From Solobacterium sp. (GTDB lineage Bacteria > Bacillota_I > Bacilli_A > Erysipelotrichales > Erysipelotrichaceae), in assembly GCA_017510405.1 (NCBI GenBank), contig JAFWNG010000031.1:1-64000 (forward strand): 64,000 bases of DNA, written 5' to 3'. The position numbers and the translations under genes were made by a program. The notes beneath the pieces are model-generated. The model had not been told where the DNA came from and ran no database searches. It saw only the letters and a program-made list of their open reading frames with translations. Position 1 is the stretch's first letter, and each line of letters starts with the position of its first letter. Shown here one piece after another: positions 33,867 through 42,419 of this stretch.

Positions 33867-33900
33867 ATTATAGTTTATTATGAAAGCGTTTACAATAAAC
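33867..33900 (-). promoter_or_regulatory. Promoter of the fatty-acid redox operon with overlapping cre box
   Basis: On the minus strand TTGTAA (33895-33890), a 17-base spacer and TATAAT (33872-33867). The sequence TGAAAGCGTTTACA (33881-33894) matches the CcpA cre consensus TGWAANCGNTNWCA at every position and covers the -35 box and part of the spacer. A wider dyad GTTTATT / AATAAAC (33873-33879, 33894-33900) frames it. Catabolite repression of the operon is expected. Confidence 0.82.
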
Positions 33901-33916
33901 AGGGAGGACCGGAAAG

Positions 33917-34075
33917 ATGAAGAAACGGAAAAACGAAAACGGTACTGTAACGGTATATAACCTTCCCAATCCCGAACTGCACAGCCAGCTGCGCGCAAAG
34001 GGGCACAGAGTGATGGAAGACCGGAAGAAAAAGGGAAAAAAGTACGCCTGCCGCAGAAAGCAGAAAACATTCTGA
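33917..34075 (+). CDS. Small basic protein, unknown
   Basis: 52 residues starting MKKRKNENGTVTVYNLP, with 17 Lys/Arg and a C-terminal basic patch (KKKGKKYACRRKQKTF). It starts behind GGGAGG and lies divergent from the fatty-acid redox operon, then an acyl-CoA thioesterase follows 56 bases on. A strong cre box lies 23 bases upstream. It may be real by its ribosome site, but no family is recognised. Confidence 0.5.
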   Translation: MKKRKNENGTVTVYNLPNPELHSQLRAKGHRVMEDRKKKGKKYACRRKQKTF

Positions 34076-34131
34076 CAGGATACATGCTATAGTGAAACTG
34101 CAGATTCACTCGTAACAGGAGGACAGATCCT

Positions 34132-34581
34132 ATGAAAGATATTACGACCAGCGTACAGATCGTTCTGGCGCAGCACTGCAACGGCAACCGCAGACCGCGT
34201 CTGTTCGGCGGCCAGCTCATGGCATGGATCGACGTGACCGGTGCCGTCGCCGCAAGAAGGTGGGCAAAGGCGGAGGTCACAACGGTATGCGTGGACAACC
34301 TGACATTTGAAAAGCCGGCGTACCTCAACGATATTATCGTGCAGGAAGCCTGCGTCACGTGGACCGGCAATACATCGCTGGAGGTGCGCGTCGATACCTA
34401 TGTGGAACGGGAGACCAGGGAGCGCATCAACCGGGCGTATGCTGTGTTTGTCGCCCTTGACGAGAATGAGAAGCCGACCAGGGTGCCGGAGTTCATTCCC
34501 GAAACACAGGAAGAAATGGATGAGTATGCCATGGCGGTGGAACGCAAGGTCATGCGCATGCAGTTCCAGCTGAACCAATGA
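34132..34581 (+). CDS. Acyl-CoA thioesterase, YciA/hotdog type
   Basis: 149 residues. A hotdog fold with the FGGQLMAWIDVTGAVAA motif (~23-40; catalytic-type Asp in the helix) and FEKPAYLNDIIVQEA, as in YciA/BACH-type acyl-CoA thioesterases. Start behind AGGAGGAC. Placed between the small basic gene and the isomerase gene on opposite strand; likely releases acyl groups in the same pathway. Confidence 0.85.
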   Translation: MKDITTSVQIVLAQHCNGNRRPRLFGGQLMAWIDVTGAVAARRWAKAEVTTVCVDNLTFEKPAYLNDIIVQEACVTWTGNTSLEVRVDTYVERETRERINRAYAVFVALDENEKPTRVPEFIPETQEEMDEYAMAVERKVMRMQFQLNQ

Positions 34582-34606
34582 TCCGGACATCCGGATCTTT
34601 TCTTTC
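34580..34606 (+). terminator. Terminator of the thioesterase gene
   Basis: GATCCGG (34580-34586) / CCGGATC (34591-34597) with TTTTCTTTC after; it overlaps the stop codon. Confidence 0.75.
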
Positions 34607-34610
34607 GGGC

Positions 34611-34637
34611 ATAGAAAAAGGCCGGATGACCGGCCTT
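34611..34637 (-). terminator. Terminator of the isomerase gene
   Basis: AAGGCCGG (34618-34625), ATGA loop, CCGGCCTT (34630-34637); on the minus strand it is followed by TTTTTC. It lies 11 bases past the isomerase stop. Confidence 0.85.
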
Positions 34638-34647
34638 GGGGAAGTGA

Positions 34648-36003
34648 TCAGAAGAAACGCTCTACGAGTTCTCTGGAGTATTCCGCAGTCTCGTCCATAT
34701 CGCCGAAGGACATGACTTCGCCTGCGTAGTAGGTATCATACTTGCCCTGCATTGCCTCGACTTTCTCATACCAGCCGGCAGCGTAGTCTTCCGAGAAGAC
34801 ATGCGGGAAGTAGTACCAGGACTGCTCATTGACGATATTGGAAGACGGGTTGCCCATGATCTTCAGATCGTTGAGAACAGTCTGCTTGCAGACTTCGTAC
34901 GGGATCTCTTTCGTATCTTTGTGCTTGCGCAGCGCATACGTGGTGATGACCTGATCCTTGGTGTCTCTCCATCTTCTGTAGTAGACCATCAGATGGCCGA
35001 GGCGCTCCGGCGTCATGTTGTCAAATACATAGTAGGAGATCTCCGGATGATCTTCCGGCTTTGTCTCCACTGCCAGTACGTCGTAACGCTCGTAGTCGAT
35101 CTTGGAGAAGTATTCTTTTTCATCCTCACGGGCATCCGCGTAGTTCGGGAAGAACTGCAGCGGCGACGTGATGATCAGCTTGTCGTATTCTTCGGTCTCA
35201 CCGTTGACTGTGACATATACCTTGCCGTCCTTACGCTCGATATTTGTGATGTTGCTGTTGAGACGGGCATGGTTCTTCAGCTTGGCATCGAGGGTCTCCC
35301 AGATGTACTGTGTTCCTTCTTTCCATGTCCACAGATTGATATTGACGAAGTTCATCGTGGTCTGGAAGTCGAGGTATTTCAGAACGTAGGCAGCCGGGAT
35401 CTCATCGAAGTAGCCATAGCCGAAGGAAGTGAACGGTCCGATCCAGATGTCCTGGGTCAGTTCCACACCGTTAAGCTTGCAGAACTCTTTGAACGGCAGG
35501 CACAGGTCCTTCAGGTTCTCGTTGACGCCGGATACCGGTTCACGTCCCGGTGTGACAGCGAAGCCTTCATACCGGCCTTCACTGACGCCTCTGTGACCGT
35601 TGATGTCATATCCCTTATACTTTGTTTCCAGCAGTTCACCGAGTTTCTTGACCTGCTTTTTCATTTCCATCAGGTGCGGGATCTTGAGAATGTTCTTTTT
35701 CGGGTTGAACGGTTCGATGACCTTACCGGTCTTGTCCTTGTAGTTCCGGTTCAGCTGCGGACCGTCATGAGTGATGCCGCAGAACTCTTCCACATCGTGT
35801 ACTGCGTAGTAGGAAGGAACACCCATGATCGCGCCCATCTCATAGCGGCGTCCGTTGTAATGCGGACTGTGGCATTTACCGCCGACGTGGTCGTTCTTTT
35901 CCAGAATCGTATAGTTCTCGTAGCCTTTCTGCTCGAGATACATACCCGCTGAAAGACCGGCCGGTCCGCCACCGATAATGCAAATGCGTAAATTCTTATC
36001 CAT
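34648..36003 (-). CDS. Polyenoic fatty acid isomerase (linoleate/CLA isomerase-like), FAD-dependent
   Basis: 451 residues. Strong likeness to Cutibacterium (Propionibacterium) acnes PAI, which turns linoleate into trans-10,cis-12 conjugated linoleate without net redox: GGGPAGLSAGMYLEQ (~11-25), the HVGGKCHSPHYNGRRYEMGAIMGVPSY block (~41-68), FTSFGYGYFDEIPAAYVLKYLDF and the LWTWKEGTQYIWE region, and near the end YYAGEVMSFGD. The FAD dinucleotide motif is intact. Start behind GGAGGATA. Single-gene transcript opposite the AMP-ligase/ACP operon. This identification is from memory of the family; substrate chain could differ. Confidence 0.82.
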   Translation of the reverse strand: MDKNLRICIIGGGPAGLSAGMYLEQKGYENYTILEKNDHVGGKCHSPHYNGRRYEMGAIMGVPSYYAVHDVEEFCGITHDGPQLNRNYKDKTGKVIEPFNPKKNILKIPHLMEMKKQVKKLGELLETKYKGYDINGHRGVSEGRYEGFAVTPGREPVSGVNENLKDLCLPFKEFCKLNGVELTQDIWIGPFTSFGYGYFDEIPAAYVLKYLDFQTTMNFVNINLWTWKEGTQYIWETLDAKLKNHARLNSNITNIERKDGKVYVTVNGETEEYDKLIITSPLQFFPNYADAREDEKEYFSKIDYERYDVLAVETKPEDHPEISYYVFDNMTPERLGHLMVYYRRWRDTKDQVITTYALRKHKDTKEIPYEVCKQTVLNDLKIMGNPSSNIVNEQSWYYFPHVFSEDYAAGWYEKVEAMQGKYDTYYAGEVMSFGDMDETAEYSRELVERFF

Positions 36004-36101
36004 ATTATCCTCCGTAAGTATTGATAATCTATGAACATTATAGAACAGTTCGTGAAAGTGTGCACGGGTCTCTGTGATATACTTAAGAAAACGAGGACCT
36101 T

Positions 36102-37454
36102 ATGGAACGGTATAATGGGTTTAACGGACTGCTGGAGTCTCAGAAAGAGAAATTCGGTGCTTCACCTGCCTTTCGATATGATAAAAACGGAACGATCGAG
36201 ACAGTCACATACAGACAATGGTATGACGACGTACACAAAGAAGCAGCCCTGCTGAAAGAAGCGGGCAGCGCATGCAATGCAGTGGTGTGCGACGGCAGCT
36301 ATGCCTCTGTGTGTGTCATTTTTGCGTCTGTCCTGGCCGGGGCGCAGACCGTACTTCTGGAAGCGCTGCAGAGCGCGGAAGAGCGTCAGGAAGCGCTTCG
36401 TTTCACCGACGCGGAAGCTGTCTGGATCCGCGGGAATTACACGAAGACCGGGCTGGTCATGGATCCGGAAGAACAGAAAGACCGCAGCGGCCGCATCCTG
36501 TTCTTTACCAGCGGAACGACTTCCCGCTCCAGGGCGGTGGTCCTGAGCGACGTCAGTCTGATGAACAGCGCGTGGAACGGCGGAATGATGCTGGCAATGG
36601 AGCCTTCGGACACGCTGCTCTGTGTTCTGCCGCTGTCGCATGTATTCGGCTTTGTGTGCTCACTGCTGTGGCCGCTGTCATTCGGCGCGTGCACGGCATT
36701 GTCGCGGGGACCGCGTCATTATATCGATGACTGCGCATGGTTCAAGCCGACTGTGGTATCCGCTGTGCCGACGCTGCTGCAGTTCTTCCTGAAATACAAT
36801 GTCATGAATGAAGAACTGCATACGATCCTGGTCGGAGCGGGGGACTGTCCGAAAGAAGTCCTGGACGCCGTTAAACAGTCGGGAAGACGCATCAGTTTCG
36901 GCTACGGCATGACCGAGACGAGCTCCGGCGTGGCGATATCCGTCGGTGATGATCCGCTGGCAATGGCGGTGTGCCCGGATGATACGATCACCCTGACGGA
37001 AGACGGGGAGATCCTGATCCAGGCGCCGACGTGCGTCATGCAGGGATATTACAAAGACCCGGAGGGAACGGAAGCCGTCCTGAAAGACGGTGTGCTGCAT
37101 ACCGGCGACCTCGGGAAATTTGATGAAAAAGGATGTCTGCACATCCTCGGAAGAAAGAAAGAAGTACTGGTATTCGCCGACGGAACAAAGATCTATCTGC
37201 CGGAATATGAGGCACAGCTGACAGCCGTTCTCGATACAACGGAGCTGGCCGTCATCCTGCGGCAGGGGAAGCCGGTGCTTGTCATGCAGAACAACGGAAT
37301 GAGCAGACAGGAGGTCCTGGAAAAGACCGCTCCGGTGATGAAGAAATACTCACGGGGCAGACAGATCACGGATGTCCTGTTCATGGATAACAGGCTGCCG
37401 CGGACAGCATCCGGAAAGATCCGCAGATGGCAGCTGCAGAAGGAGATCGGATAA
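36102..37454 (+). CDS. AMP-forming acyl-CoA/acyl-ACP synthetase-like enzyme
   Basis: 450 residues. ANL-superfamily motif FFTSGTTSRSRAVVLSD (~128-144), FGYGMTETSSG (A5-like), HTGDLGKFDEKGCLHILGRKKEVLVF (A7/A8), and PRTASGKIRRWQL (A10 with Lys). Shorter than the ~500-residue norm, mainly in the N-terminus. It overlaps the ACP gene by one base (TAATG), so it probably loads a fatty acid onto that ACP. The ribosome site (GAGGACCTT) is fair. Confidence 0.85.
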   Translation: MERYNGFNGLLESQKEKFGASPAFRYDKNGTIETVTYRQWYDDVHKEAALLKEAGSACNAVVCDGSYASVCVIFASVLAGAQTVLLEALQSAEERQEALRFTDAEAVWIRGNYTKTGLVMDPEEQKDRSGRILFFTSGTTSRSRAVVLSDVSLMNSAWNGGMMLAMEPSDTLLCVLPLSHVFGFVCSLLWPLSFGACTALSRGPRHYIDDCAWFKPTVVSAVPTLLQFFLKYNVMNEELHTILVGAGDCPKEVLDAVKQSGRRISFGYGMTETSSGVAISVGDDPLAMAVCPDDTITLTEDGEILIQAPTCVMQGYYKDPEGTEAVLKDGVLHTGDLGKFDEKGCLHILGRKKEVLVFADGTKIYLPEYEAQLTAVLDTTELAVILRQGKPVLVMQNNGMSRQEVLEKTAPVMKKYSRGRQITDVLFMDNRLPRTASGKIRRWQLQKEIG

Positions 37455-37708
37455 TGGTTACAAGAGAAGAGTTACTGGTTCAGATCCGTAAGGTCATTGA
37501 AGAGAACGTACAGGATATGTTCGGCACAGACCTTCAGGAAGATACTGTCCTGAATGCGGAAGGCAACGTGGATTCCATGGGATTTATCCTTGTTGTCACA
37601 AAGCTGGAAGGCATCTACAATGTCAAGATCCCGGATGAGGAATGGTATGACATCCGCACCCTCGGTGATCTGGCGGATGTGATCCTGAAGTACATGCCGG
37701 AAGAATGA
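37454..37708 (+). CDS. Acyl carrier protein
   Basis: 84 residues, acidic helical bundle with the phosphopantetheine serine in NVDSMGF (Ser41). Note DSMGF in place of the more usual DSL of housekeeping AcpP; this is a dedicated ACP. It begins at the stop of the ligase gene and overlaps the thioesterase start by four bases. Role: carrier of activated acyl chains in this cluster. Confidence 0.9.
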   Translation: MVTREELLVQIRKVIEENVQDMFGTDLQEDTVLNAEGNVDSMGFILVVTKLEGIYNVKIPDEEWYDIRTLGDLADVILKYMPEE

Positions 37709-38415
37709 ACATGTATAAGACATCTTTGAAACTGAAGAATAAGGATGTGAATTATTTCCGCACCCTGCGTACATCACGGATGATGGAACTGTTCCAGGAG
37801 GCATCCATTGCCCATACGGAACAGCTTGGCGCAGGGCGGGAAAAGACACTGGGCAGAGGTCTTCTGTGGACGGTCCTGCAGCAGCGGGCAGTGATACACC
37901 GCATGCCCGTATATGATGAAGAGATCGTCGTTTTGTCGTGGCCGGGAGATATGAAGCATGTGCTCTTTCCCCGCTACTACCGCCTGGAAGATACCGAAGG
38001 AAACCTGCTCGTTGAAGCAAGCGCGCTCTGGATCCTGATCGACAGCAGCGCCCGCAGAATGGTCTTTCCGGAAAAGTACGGCGTATCCGTCCCGGGTGAA
38101 ACGACCGGCATGGAATGTGATCTGCCCGGCATCGTGCGCCGGGAAGAAACGGAAGAGGAAACACAGTTCACCGTACCGTTCAGCTGGTGCGATCTGAACC
38201 GCCACATGAACAATACCCGGTATTATGACCTGGCGGACGACTGCCTGCCGCTGGCCGTCCATGAGCACGCTTTGTCGCTGCTGGAATGCGAGTATATCAG
38301 CGAGATCCCGTACGGAACGACCGTCACGGTCGGGTGGAAGCAGATGGGTCATGCATGGTATATTGCCGGCAGTGCGGAGAAGCCCTGTTTCCGGATGAAG
38401 ATCGAGTACCGTTAA
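37705..38415 (+). CDS. Acyl-ACP thioesterase
   Basis: 236 residues, double hotdog of the acyl-ACP thioesterase family. The first half has FRTLRTSRMMELFQEASIAH and the second half FSWCDLNRHMNNTRYYDLADDC, the motif with catalytic Asn/His. Three-gene operon with the ligase and ACP; releases the processed fatty acid from ACP. Start at ATG 37705 within the ACP stop; a second ATG two codons on is possible. Confidence 0.9.
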   Translation: MNMYKTSLKLKNKDVNYFRTLRTSRMMELFQEASIAHTEQLGAGREKTLGRGLLWTVLQQRAVIHRMPVYDEEIVVLSWPGDMKHVLFPRYYRLEDTEGNLLVEASALWILIDSSARRMVFPEKYGVSVPGETTGMECDLPGIVRREETEEETQFTVPFSWCDLNRHMNNTRYYDLADDCLPLAVHEHALSLLECEYISEIPYGTTVTVGWKQMGHAWYIAGSAEKPCFRMKIEYR

Positions 38416-38505
38416 GCTGTTTTCCGTATTCCGGGTATGTCAGTTGAGATTACATGCAGAATGTGTTAATTATGACATATAACATACAGTATAAGGCGGG
38501 ATACT

Positions 38506-39369
38506 ATGAGCACAGCAGTAGTTACAGATACCAACAGCGGATTCACGGTGGAAGAAGGAAAACAACTCGGTATATTTGTCATACCGATGCCGGTGATCAT
38601 TGACGGAAAAGATTTTCTGGAAGGTGTGAATATCACACATGAAGATGTTTATGCGGCGATGGCAGAGGGGAAGGACGTCAGTACGTCCCAGGCTTCTGCC
38701 GGAAGCGTCATGGACGTCTGGGACGGTGCGTTGAAAACATACGATTCCGTCGTTTATATTCCGATGTCGTCCGGTCTTTCCGGACAGTGTGAAACAGGCC
38801 GTCTGATGGCGCGGAAATACGGCGGCCGCGTAAAAGTGGCGGATAACCGCAGGATCTCCGTCACGCAGTACCAGGCAGTCCTGGACGCGAAGAAATACGC
38901 CGACAGCGGCATGAGCGCGGAAGAGATCGCACAGAAGCTGGAAGAAGACGGTCCGGATGCTTCGATCTATATTACCGTGAAGTCGATTGAATATCTGAAA
39001 AAGAGCGGCCGCATCACGCCGGCTGCCGTAACCCTGGCATCCCTGCTGCATATCGTTCCCGTGCTGACGATCCGCGGCGGCAAACTAGACGCTTTTGAAC
39101 GGGTGCGCGGCATGAAAACGGCTGTCCGGCATATGATCACGGCGGTGCACAATGATCTGGATGAATATCTCGGCAGACATCCGTCCGCCGATATTATCGT
39201 GGCAGTGTCGGGAACGATGACCGATCCGCTTGAGGTACAGACGGTCGTGGAAGCCATGAAAAAGGAATTCCCGGACTATGAGGTATTCTACCGTCCGCTG
39301 TCCTGTTCGATCGCCTGTCACACGGGACCCGGGGCAGTCGGCGTCGCATTTATGGCAGTAAATCACTGA
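38506..39369 (+). CDS. DegV family fatty-acid-binding protein (FakB-like)
   Basis: 287 residues. DegV fold: N-terminal VVTDTNSGFTVEEGKQLGIFVIPMPVIIDGKDFLEG, then STSQASAGSVMDVWD, the SSGLSGQ loop and C-terminal CHTGPGAVGVAFM. DegV/FakB proteins hold a fatty acid for the FakA kinase. Position right after the acyl-ACP thioesterase fits handling of exogenous or released fatty acids; a FakA gene is not in the window. Start behind AGGCGGG; a weak promoter-like TTGAGA-N17-TAATTA precedes it. Confidence 0.87.
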   Translation: MSTAVVTDTNSGFTVEEGKQLGIFVIPMPVIIDGKDFLEGVNITHEDVYAAMAEGKDVSTSQASAGSVMDVWDGALKTYDSVVYIPMSSGLSGQCETGRLMARKYGGRVKVADNRRISVTQYQAVLDAKKYADSGMSAEEIAQKLEEDGPDASIYITVKSIEYLKKSGRITPAAVTLASLLHIVPVLTIRGGKLDAFERVRGMKTAVRHMITAVHNDLDEYLGRHPSADIIVAVSGTMTDPLEVQTVVEAMKKEFPDYEVFYRPLSCSIACHTGPGAVGVAFMAVNH

Positions 39370-39390
39370 GGTATGAAAATACCTCTTTTT
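39369..39390 (+). terminator. Terminator after the DegV gene
   Basis: AGGTAT (39369-39374), GAAA, ATACCT (39379-39384), then CTTTTT. It overlaps the stop codon. Confidence 0.82.
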
Positions 39391-39495
39391 GTTTCAGAAA
39401 AATATTCAATTGTAAGCGCCTACATGTACGGATTGGGGATATCCTTTTGCAATTAACGTGTATAATAGCAGGGAAACCAAGGAGGATAACCGGAT

Positions 39496-40581
39496 ATGAA
39501 CCGAGTTTTTAACTTTTCGGCAGGACCCGCAGTACTTCCGGAAGAAGTACTGAAGACCGCAGCAGATGAAATGCTGGATTACAAAGGAAGCGGAATGTCC
39601 GTGATGGAAATGAGCCACCGCGGCAAGGTATATGACGCTGTGATCAAGGAAGCAGAACAGGATCTCCGTGATCTGATCGGCATTCCTGACAATTATTCTG
39701 TACTCTTTCTACAGGGCGGCGGACACACACAGTTCGCCATGGTGCCGCTGAACCTGATGAAAAACGGCAAGGCTGCCTATATCATCACCGGCCAGTGGGC
39801 AAAGAAAGCATGCAAGGAAGCTTCCAAATACGGTGAGGCAATTGCTGTTGCGTCCAGTGCGGACCGCAATTTTGCCTACATCCCGGACTGCAGCGATCTG
39901 CCGATCCCGGAAGACGCGGATTATGTATATATCTGTGAGAACAATACGATCTACGGCACAGTTTACAAAGAACTGCCGAACACCAAGGGCAAGATCCTTG
40001 TATCGGATATGTCGAGCTGTTTCCTGTCCCGTCCGATCGACGTGACAAAGTACGGCCTGATCTTTGCCGGCGCACAGAAAAATGTCGGCCCGGCCGGCGT
40101 TACCATCGTGATCATCCGCAACGATCTGATCCGCGATGATCTGCCGGAGAGCGTTCCGACGATGCTGCAGTACAAGACGCACGCGGACGCAGGCTCCCTG
40201 TACAATACGCCGCCGTGCTACAACATCTACATGTGCGGCCTGGTCTTCAAGTGGCTGAAGAAACTCGGCGGTCTGGAAGCAATGCAGGCGAAGAACGAGG
40301 CAAAGGCTGCCAAGTTCTATGAATATCTGGATTCCAGCAAACTGTTCAAGGGCACAGTGGACGTGAAAGACCGTTCCCTGATGAATGTGCCGTTCGTTAC
40401 CGGCGACAAGGACCTCGACGCTGAATTCGTCAAGAAAGCGGAAGCGGCAGGTCTGGTATCCCTGAAGGGACACCGCACGGTCGGCGGTATGCGCGCAAGC
40501 ATTTACAATGCGATGCCGGAAGCCGGTGTCGACGCGCTGATCGCATTTATGAAACAGTTTGAAGAGGAGCACACGGCATGA
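39496..40581 (+). CDS. serC: Phosphoserine aminotransferase
   Basis: 361 residues. FNFSAGPAVLPEEVL at the N-terminus and GAQKNVGPAGVT (PLP lysine) identify SerC, which makes phosphoserine from 3-phosphohydroxypyruvate. Start behind AAGGAGG. A TATAAT-like -10 lies at ~39461, 35 bases upstream. Overlaps serA by four bases. Confidence 0.96.
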   Translation: MNRVFNFSAGPAVLPEEVLKTAADEMLDYKGSGMSVMEMSHRGKVYDAVIKEAEQDLRDLIGIPDNYSVLFLQGGGHTQFAMVPLNLMKNGKAAYIITGQWAKKACKEASKYGEAIAVASSADRNFAYIPDCSDLPIPEDADYVYICENNTIYGTVYKELPNTKGKILVSDMSSCFLSRPIDVTKYGLIFAGAQKNVGPAGVTIVIIRNDLIRDDLPESVPTMLQYKTHADAGSLYNTPPCYNIYMCGLVFKWLKKLGGLEAMQAKNEAKAAKFYEYLDSSKLFKGTVDVKDRSLMNVPFVTGDKDLDAEFVKKAEAAGLVSLKGHRTVGGMRASIYNAMPEAGVDALIAFMKQFEEEHTA

Positions 40582-41756
40582 AAGAGCGCAAAATCTACTG
40601 CCTGAACCAGATCGCCAAGATCGGTCTGGACCAGTTCCGCAGCGGCTACGAAACGACTTCCGACCTCAGTGAGGCAGCAGGTATCCTCGTCCGTTCTGCG
40701 GATATGAAAACAATGGAATTCCCGGAATCCCTGCGTGCAATTGCAAGAGCGGGTGCCGGCGTCAACAACATTCCTCTTGACCGCTGTGCGGAAGAGGGCA
40801 TCGTCGTCTTCAATACACCGGGTGCGAATGCCAACTCGGTCAAGGAACTTGTCATCGCAGCGCTTCTGCTGGCATCCCGCGACATTATCGGCGGCGCGGA
40901 ATGGGTAAAGGCAAACGCAGATGATCCGACGATCGCAAAAGACGCGGAAAAAGAAAAGAAGAAGTTTGCCGGCAGAGAGATCTACGGCAAGACGCTGGGC
41001 GTGATCGGCCTCGGCGCGATCGGCGTGCTGGTCGCCAACGCGGCTGTTTCCCTCGGCATGAAAGTATACGGATATGACCCGTATCTCTCCGTTTACTCCG
41101 CATGGCATCTGAGCCCGAGCGTCATTCAGGCGTCCGGACCGGATGAGATCTATCAGGTCTCGGATTTCGTTACGATCCATGTACCGGCAAATGACAAGAC
41201 ACGCGGCATGATCGGCGCAGACCAGATCGCCCGCATGAAGACAGGCGTCAAGCTGCTCAACTTTGCCAGAGACGTACTCGTAGACGAAGAGGCACTCGGC
41301 CAGGCACTTGCCAGCGGCAAGGTATCCTGCTACATCTCCGACTTTGCCAACCCGGTGTCCGCGCATTTCCCGAACGCGATCGTTCTGCCGCACCTGGGCG
41401 CATCCACGCAGGAAGCGGAAGACAACTGCGCCGTCATGGCAGTCAACCAGATCCAGGACTATCTCGACAACGGCAATATCACGAATTCGGTCAACTATCC
41501 GAATATCAGTGCCGGTGTCTGCGAGACAGAAGCACGTGTGGCGATCCTGCACCGCAATATTCCGAACATCCTGTCGCAGATCACATCGTTCTTCGGCAGC
41601 AACTCTCTGAATATTGAAAATCTTGCCAATAAAGGACGCGGTGACTATGCGTATACACTGCTGGATATTTCCCATCCGATGCCGAAAGACACAGTGGAAC
41701 GCCTGAAAGAGATCGACGGCGTGCTGAAAGTACGCAGAGTCTTTGAGAAAAAGTAA
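40578..41756 (+). CDS. serA: D-3-phosphoglycerate dehydrogenase
   Basis: 392 residues. N-terminal substrate domain (AGAGVNNIPLDRCAEEGIVVFNTPGANANSVKELVIAA), Rossmann NAD motif GVIGLGAIGVLVANAA and catalytic His region LPHLGASTQEAEDN; C-terminal ACT-like domain (~320-392). First enzyme of serine synthesis. Forms an operon with serC; the third enzyme is supplied by the ThrH-type phosphatase at 49499-50098. Confidence 0.96.
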   Translation: MKERKIYCLNQIAKIGLDQFRSGYETTSDLSEAAGILVRSADMKTMEFPESLRAIARAGAGVNNIPLDRCAEEGIVVFNTPGANANSVKELVIAALLLASRDIIGGAEWVKANADDPTIAKDAEKEKKKFAGREIYGKTLGVIGLGAIGVLVANAAVSLGMKVYGYDPYLSVYSAWHLSPSVIQASGPDEIYQVSDFVTIHVPANDKTRGMIGADQIARMKTGVKLLNFARDVLVDEEALGQALASGKVSCYISDFANPVSAHFPNAIVLPHLGASTQEAEDNCAVMAVNQIQDYLDNGNITNSVNYPNISAGVCETEARVAILHRNIPNILSQITSFFGSNSLNIENLANKGRGDYAYTLLDISHPMPKDTVERLKEIDGVLKVRRVFEKK

Positions 41757-41772
41757 AAAACGATCGTTTTTG

Positions 41773-41803
41773 AAGTATCCGGGGCACCCCGGATACTTTT
41801 TTC
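41773..41803 (+). terminator. Terminator of serCA
   Basis: AAGTATCCGGGG (41773-41784) pairs with CCCCGGATACTT (41787-41798) and is followed by TTTT. Confidence 0.9.
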
Positions 41804-41862
41804 TGTCTGTGAAAATTCGATGATAATTCTTTCACATAATGACATGTATACATATAAAAATT

Positions 41863-41881
41863 TTGTGAATTCCTATATAAT
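41863..41881 (+). promoter_or_regulatory. Promoter -10 of hydABC with a possible Rex half-site
   Basis: TATAAT (41876-41881) is 50 bases before the hydC start. TTGTGAA (41863-41869) just upstream is a perfect Rex half-site; the second half is only 4 of 7 matched. The -35 box is poor. Rex (NADH-sensing) control of hydrogenase genes is common in Bacillota but this site is weak. Confidence 0.4.
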
Positions 41882-41930
41882 ATCTAATGAGGAGTTATCT
41901 TCTTTTTAAGCATGGAAAGGACAAAGCTTT

Positions 41931-42419
41931 ATGACTAAATTAAGTAACAGCAGTGTTCTGAAAATCACCGAGATCTGTGATCGTTATAAAGATGAACCCA
42001 CACCTTTAATGATGATCCTGAGTGATATTCAGAACGAATACGGTTACATTCCGCTGGAAGTGCAGGAGATCGTGTCCAAGAAGACAAATATTTCTGTTGC
42101 GGAAATCTATGGTGTAGTGACCTTCTATTCATTCTTCTCCCTCACTCCGAAGGGAAAGTATGTAATTGGCTGCTGCCTCGGTACAGCCTGTTATGTCAAG
42201 GGTGCTCAGCAGGTCATTGACAAATTCTCTGAGATACTGAACATCAAACCGGGCGAAACATCCGAAGACGGACTGTTTACGCTGGATGCCCTCCGCTGCA
42301 TCGGTGCCTGCGGCATCGCTCCGGCTGTCAGCATCAACGGTACAGTCTATCCGAAGATGAGTGTTGATCAGGTTGCCGGCATCATCAATGATTACCGGAC
42401 CAGGGAGGCAAATGCATGA
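41931..42419 (+). CDS. hydC: [FeFe]-hydrogenase subunit, NuoE-like [2Fe-2S] protein (HydC)
   Basis: 162 residues. The thioredoxin-like [2Fe-2S] fold uses four Cys: CCLGTACYVKG and RCIGACGIAP. It is the NuoE/HndA-type subunit of the trimeric electron-bifurcating hydrogenase. Start behind GAAAGGA, and overlaps hydB by four bases. It transfers electrons to the flavin-containing HydB subunit. Confidence 0.92.
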   Translation: MTKLSNSSVLKITEICDRYKDEPTPLMMILSDIQNEYGYIPLEVQEIVSKKTNISVAEIYGVVTFYSFFSLTPKGKYVIGCCLGTACYVKGAQQVIDKFSEILNIKPGETSEDGLFTLDALRCIGACGIAPAVSINGTVYPKMSVDQVAGIINDYRTREANA

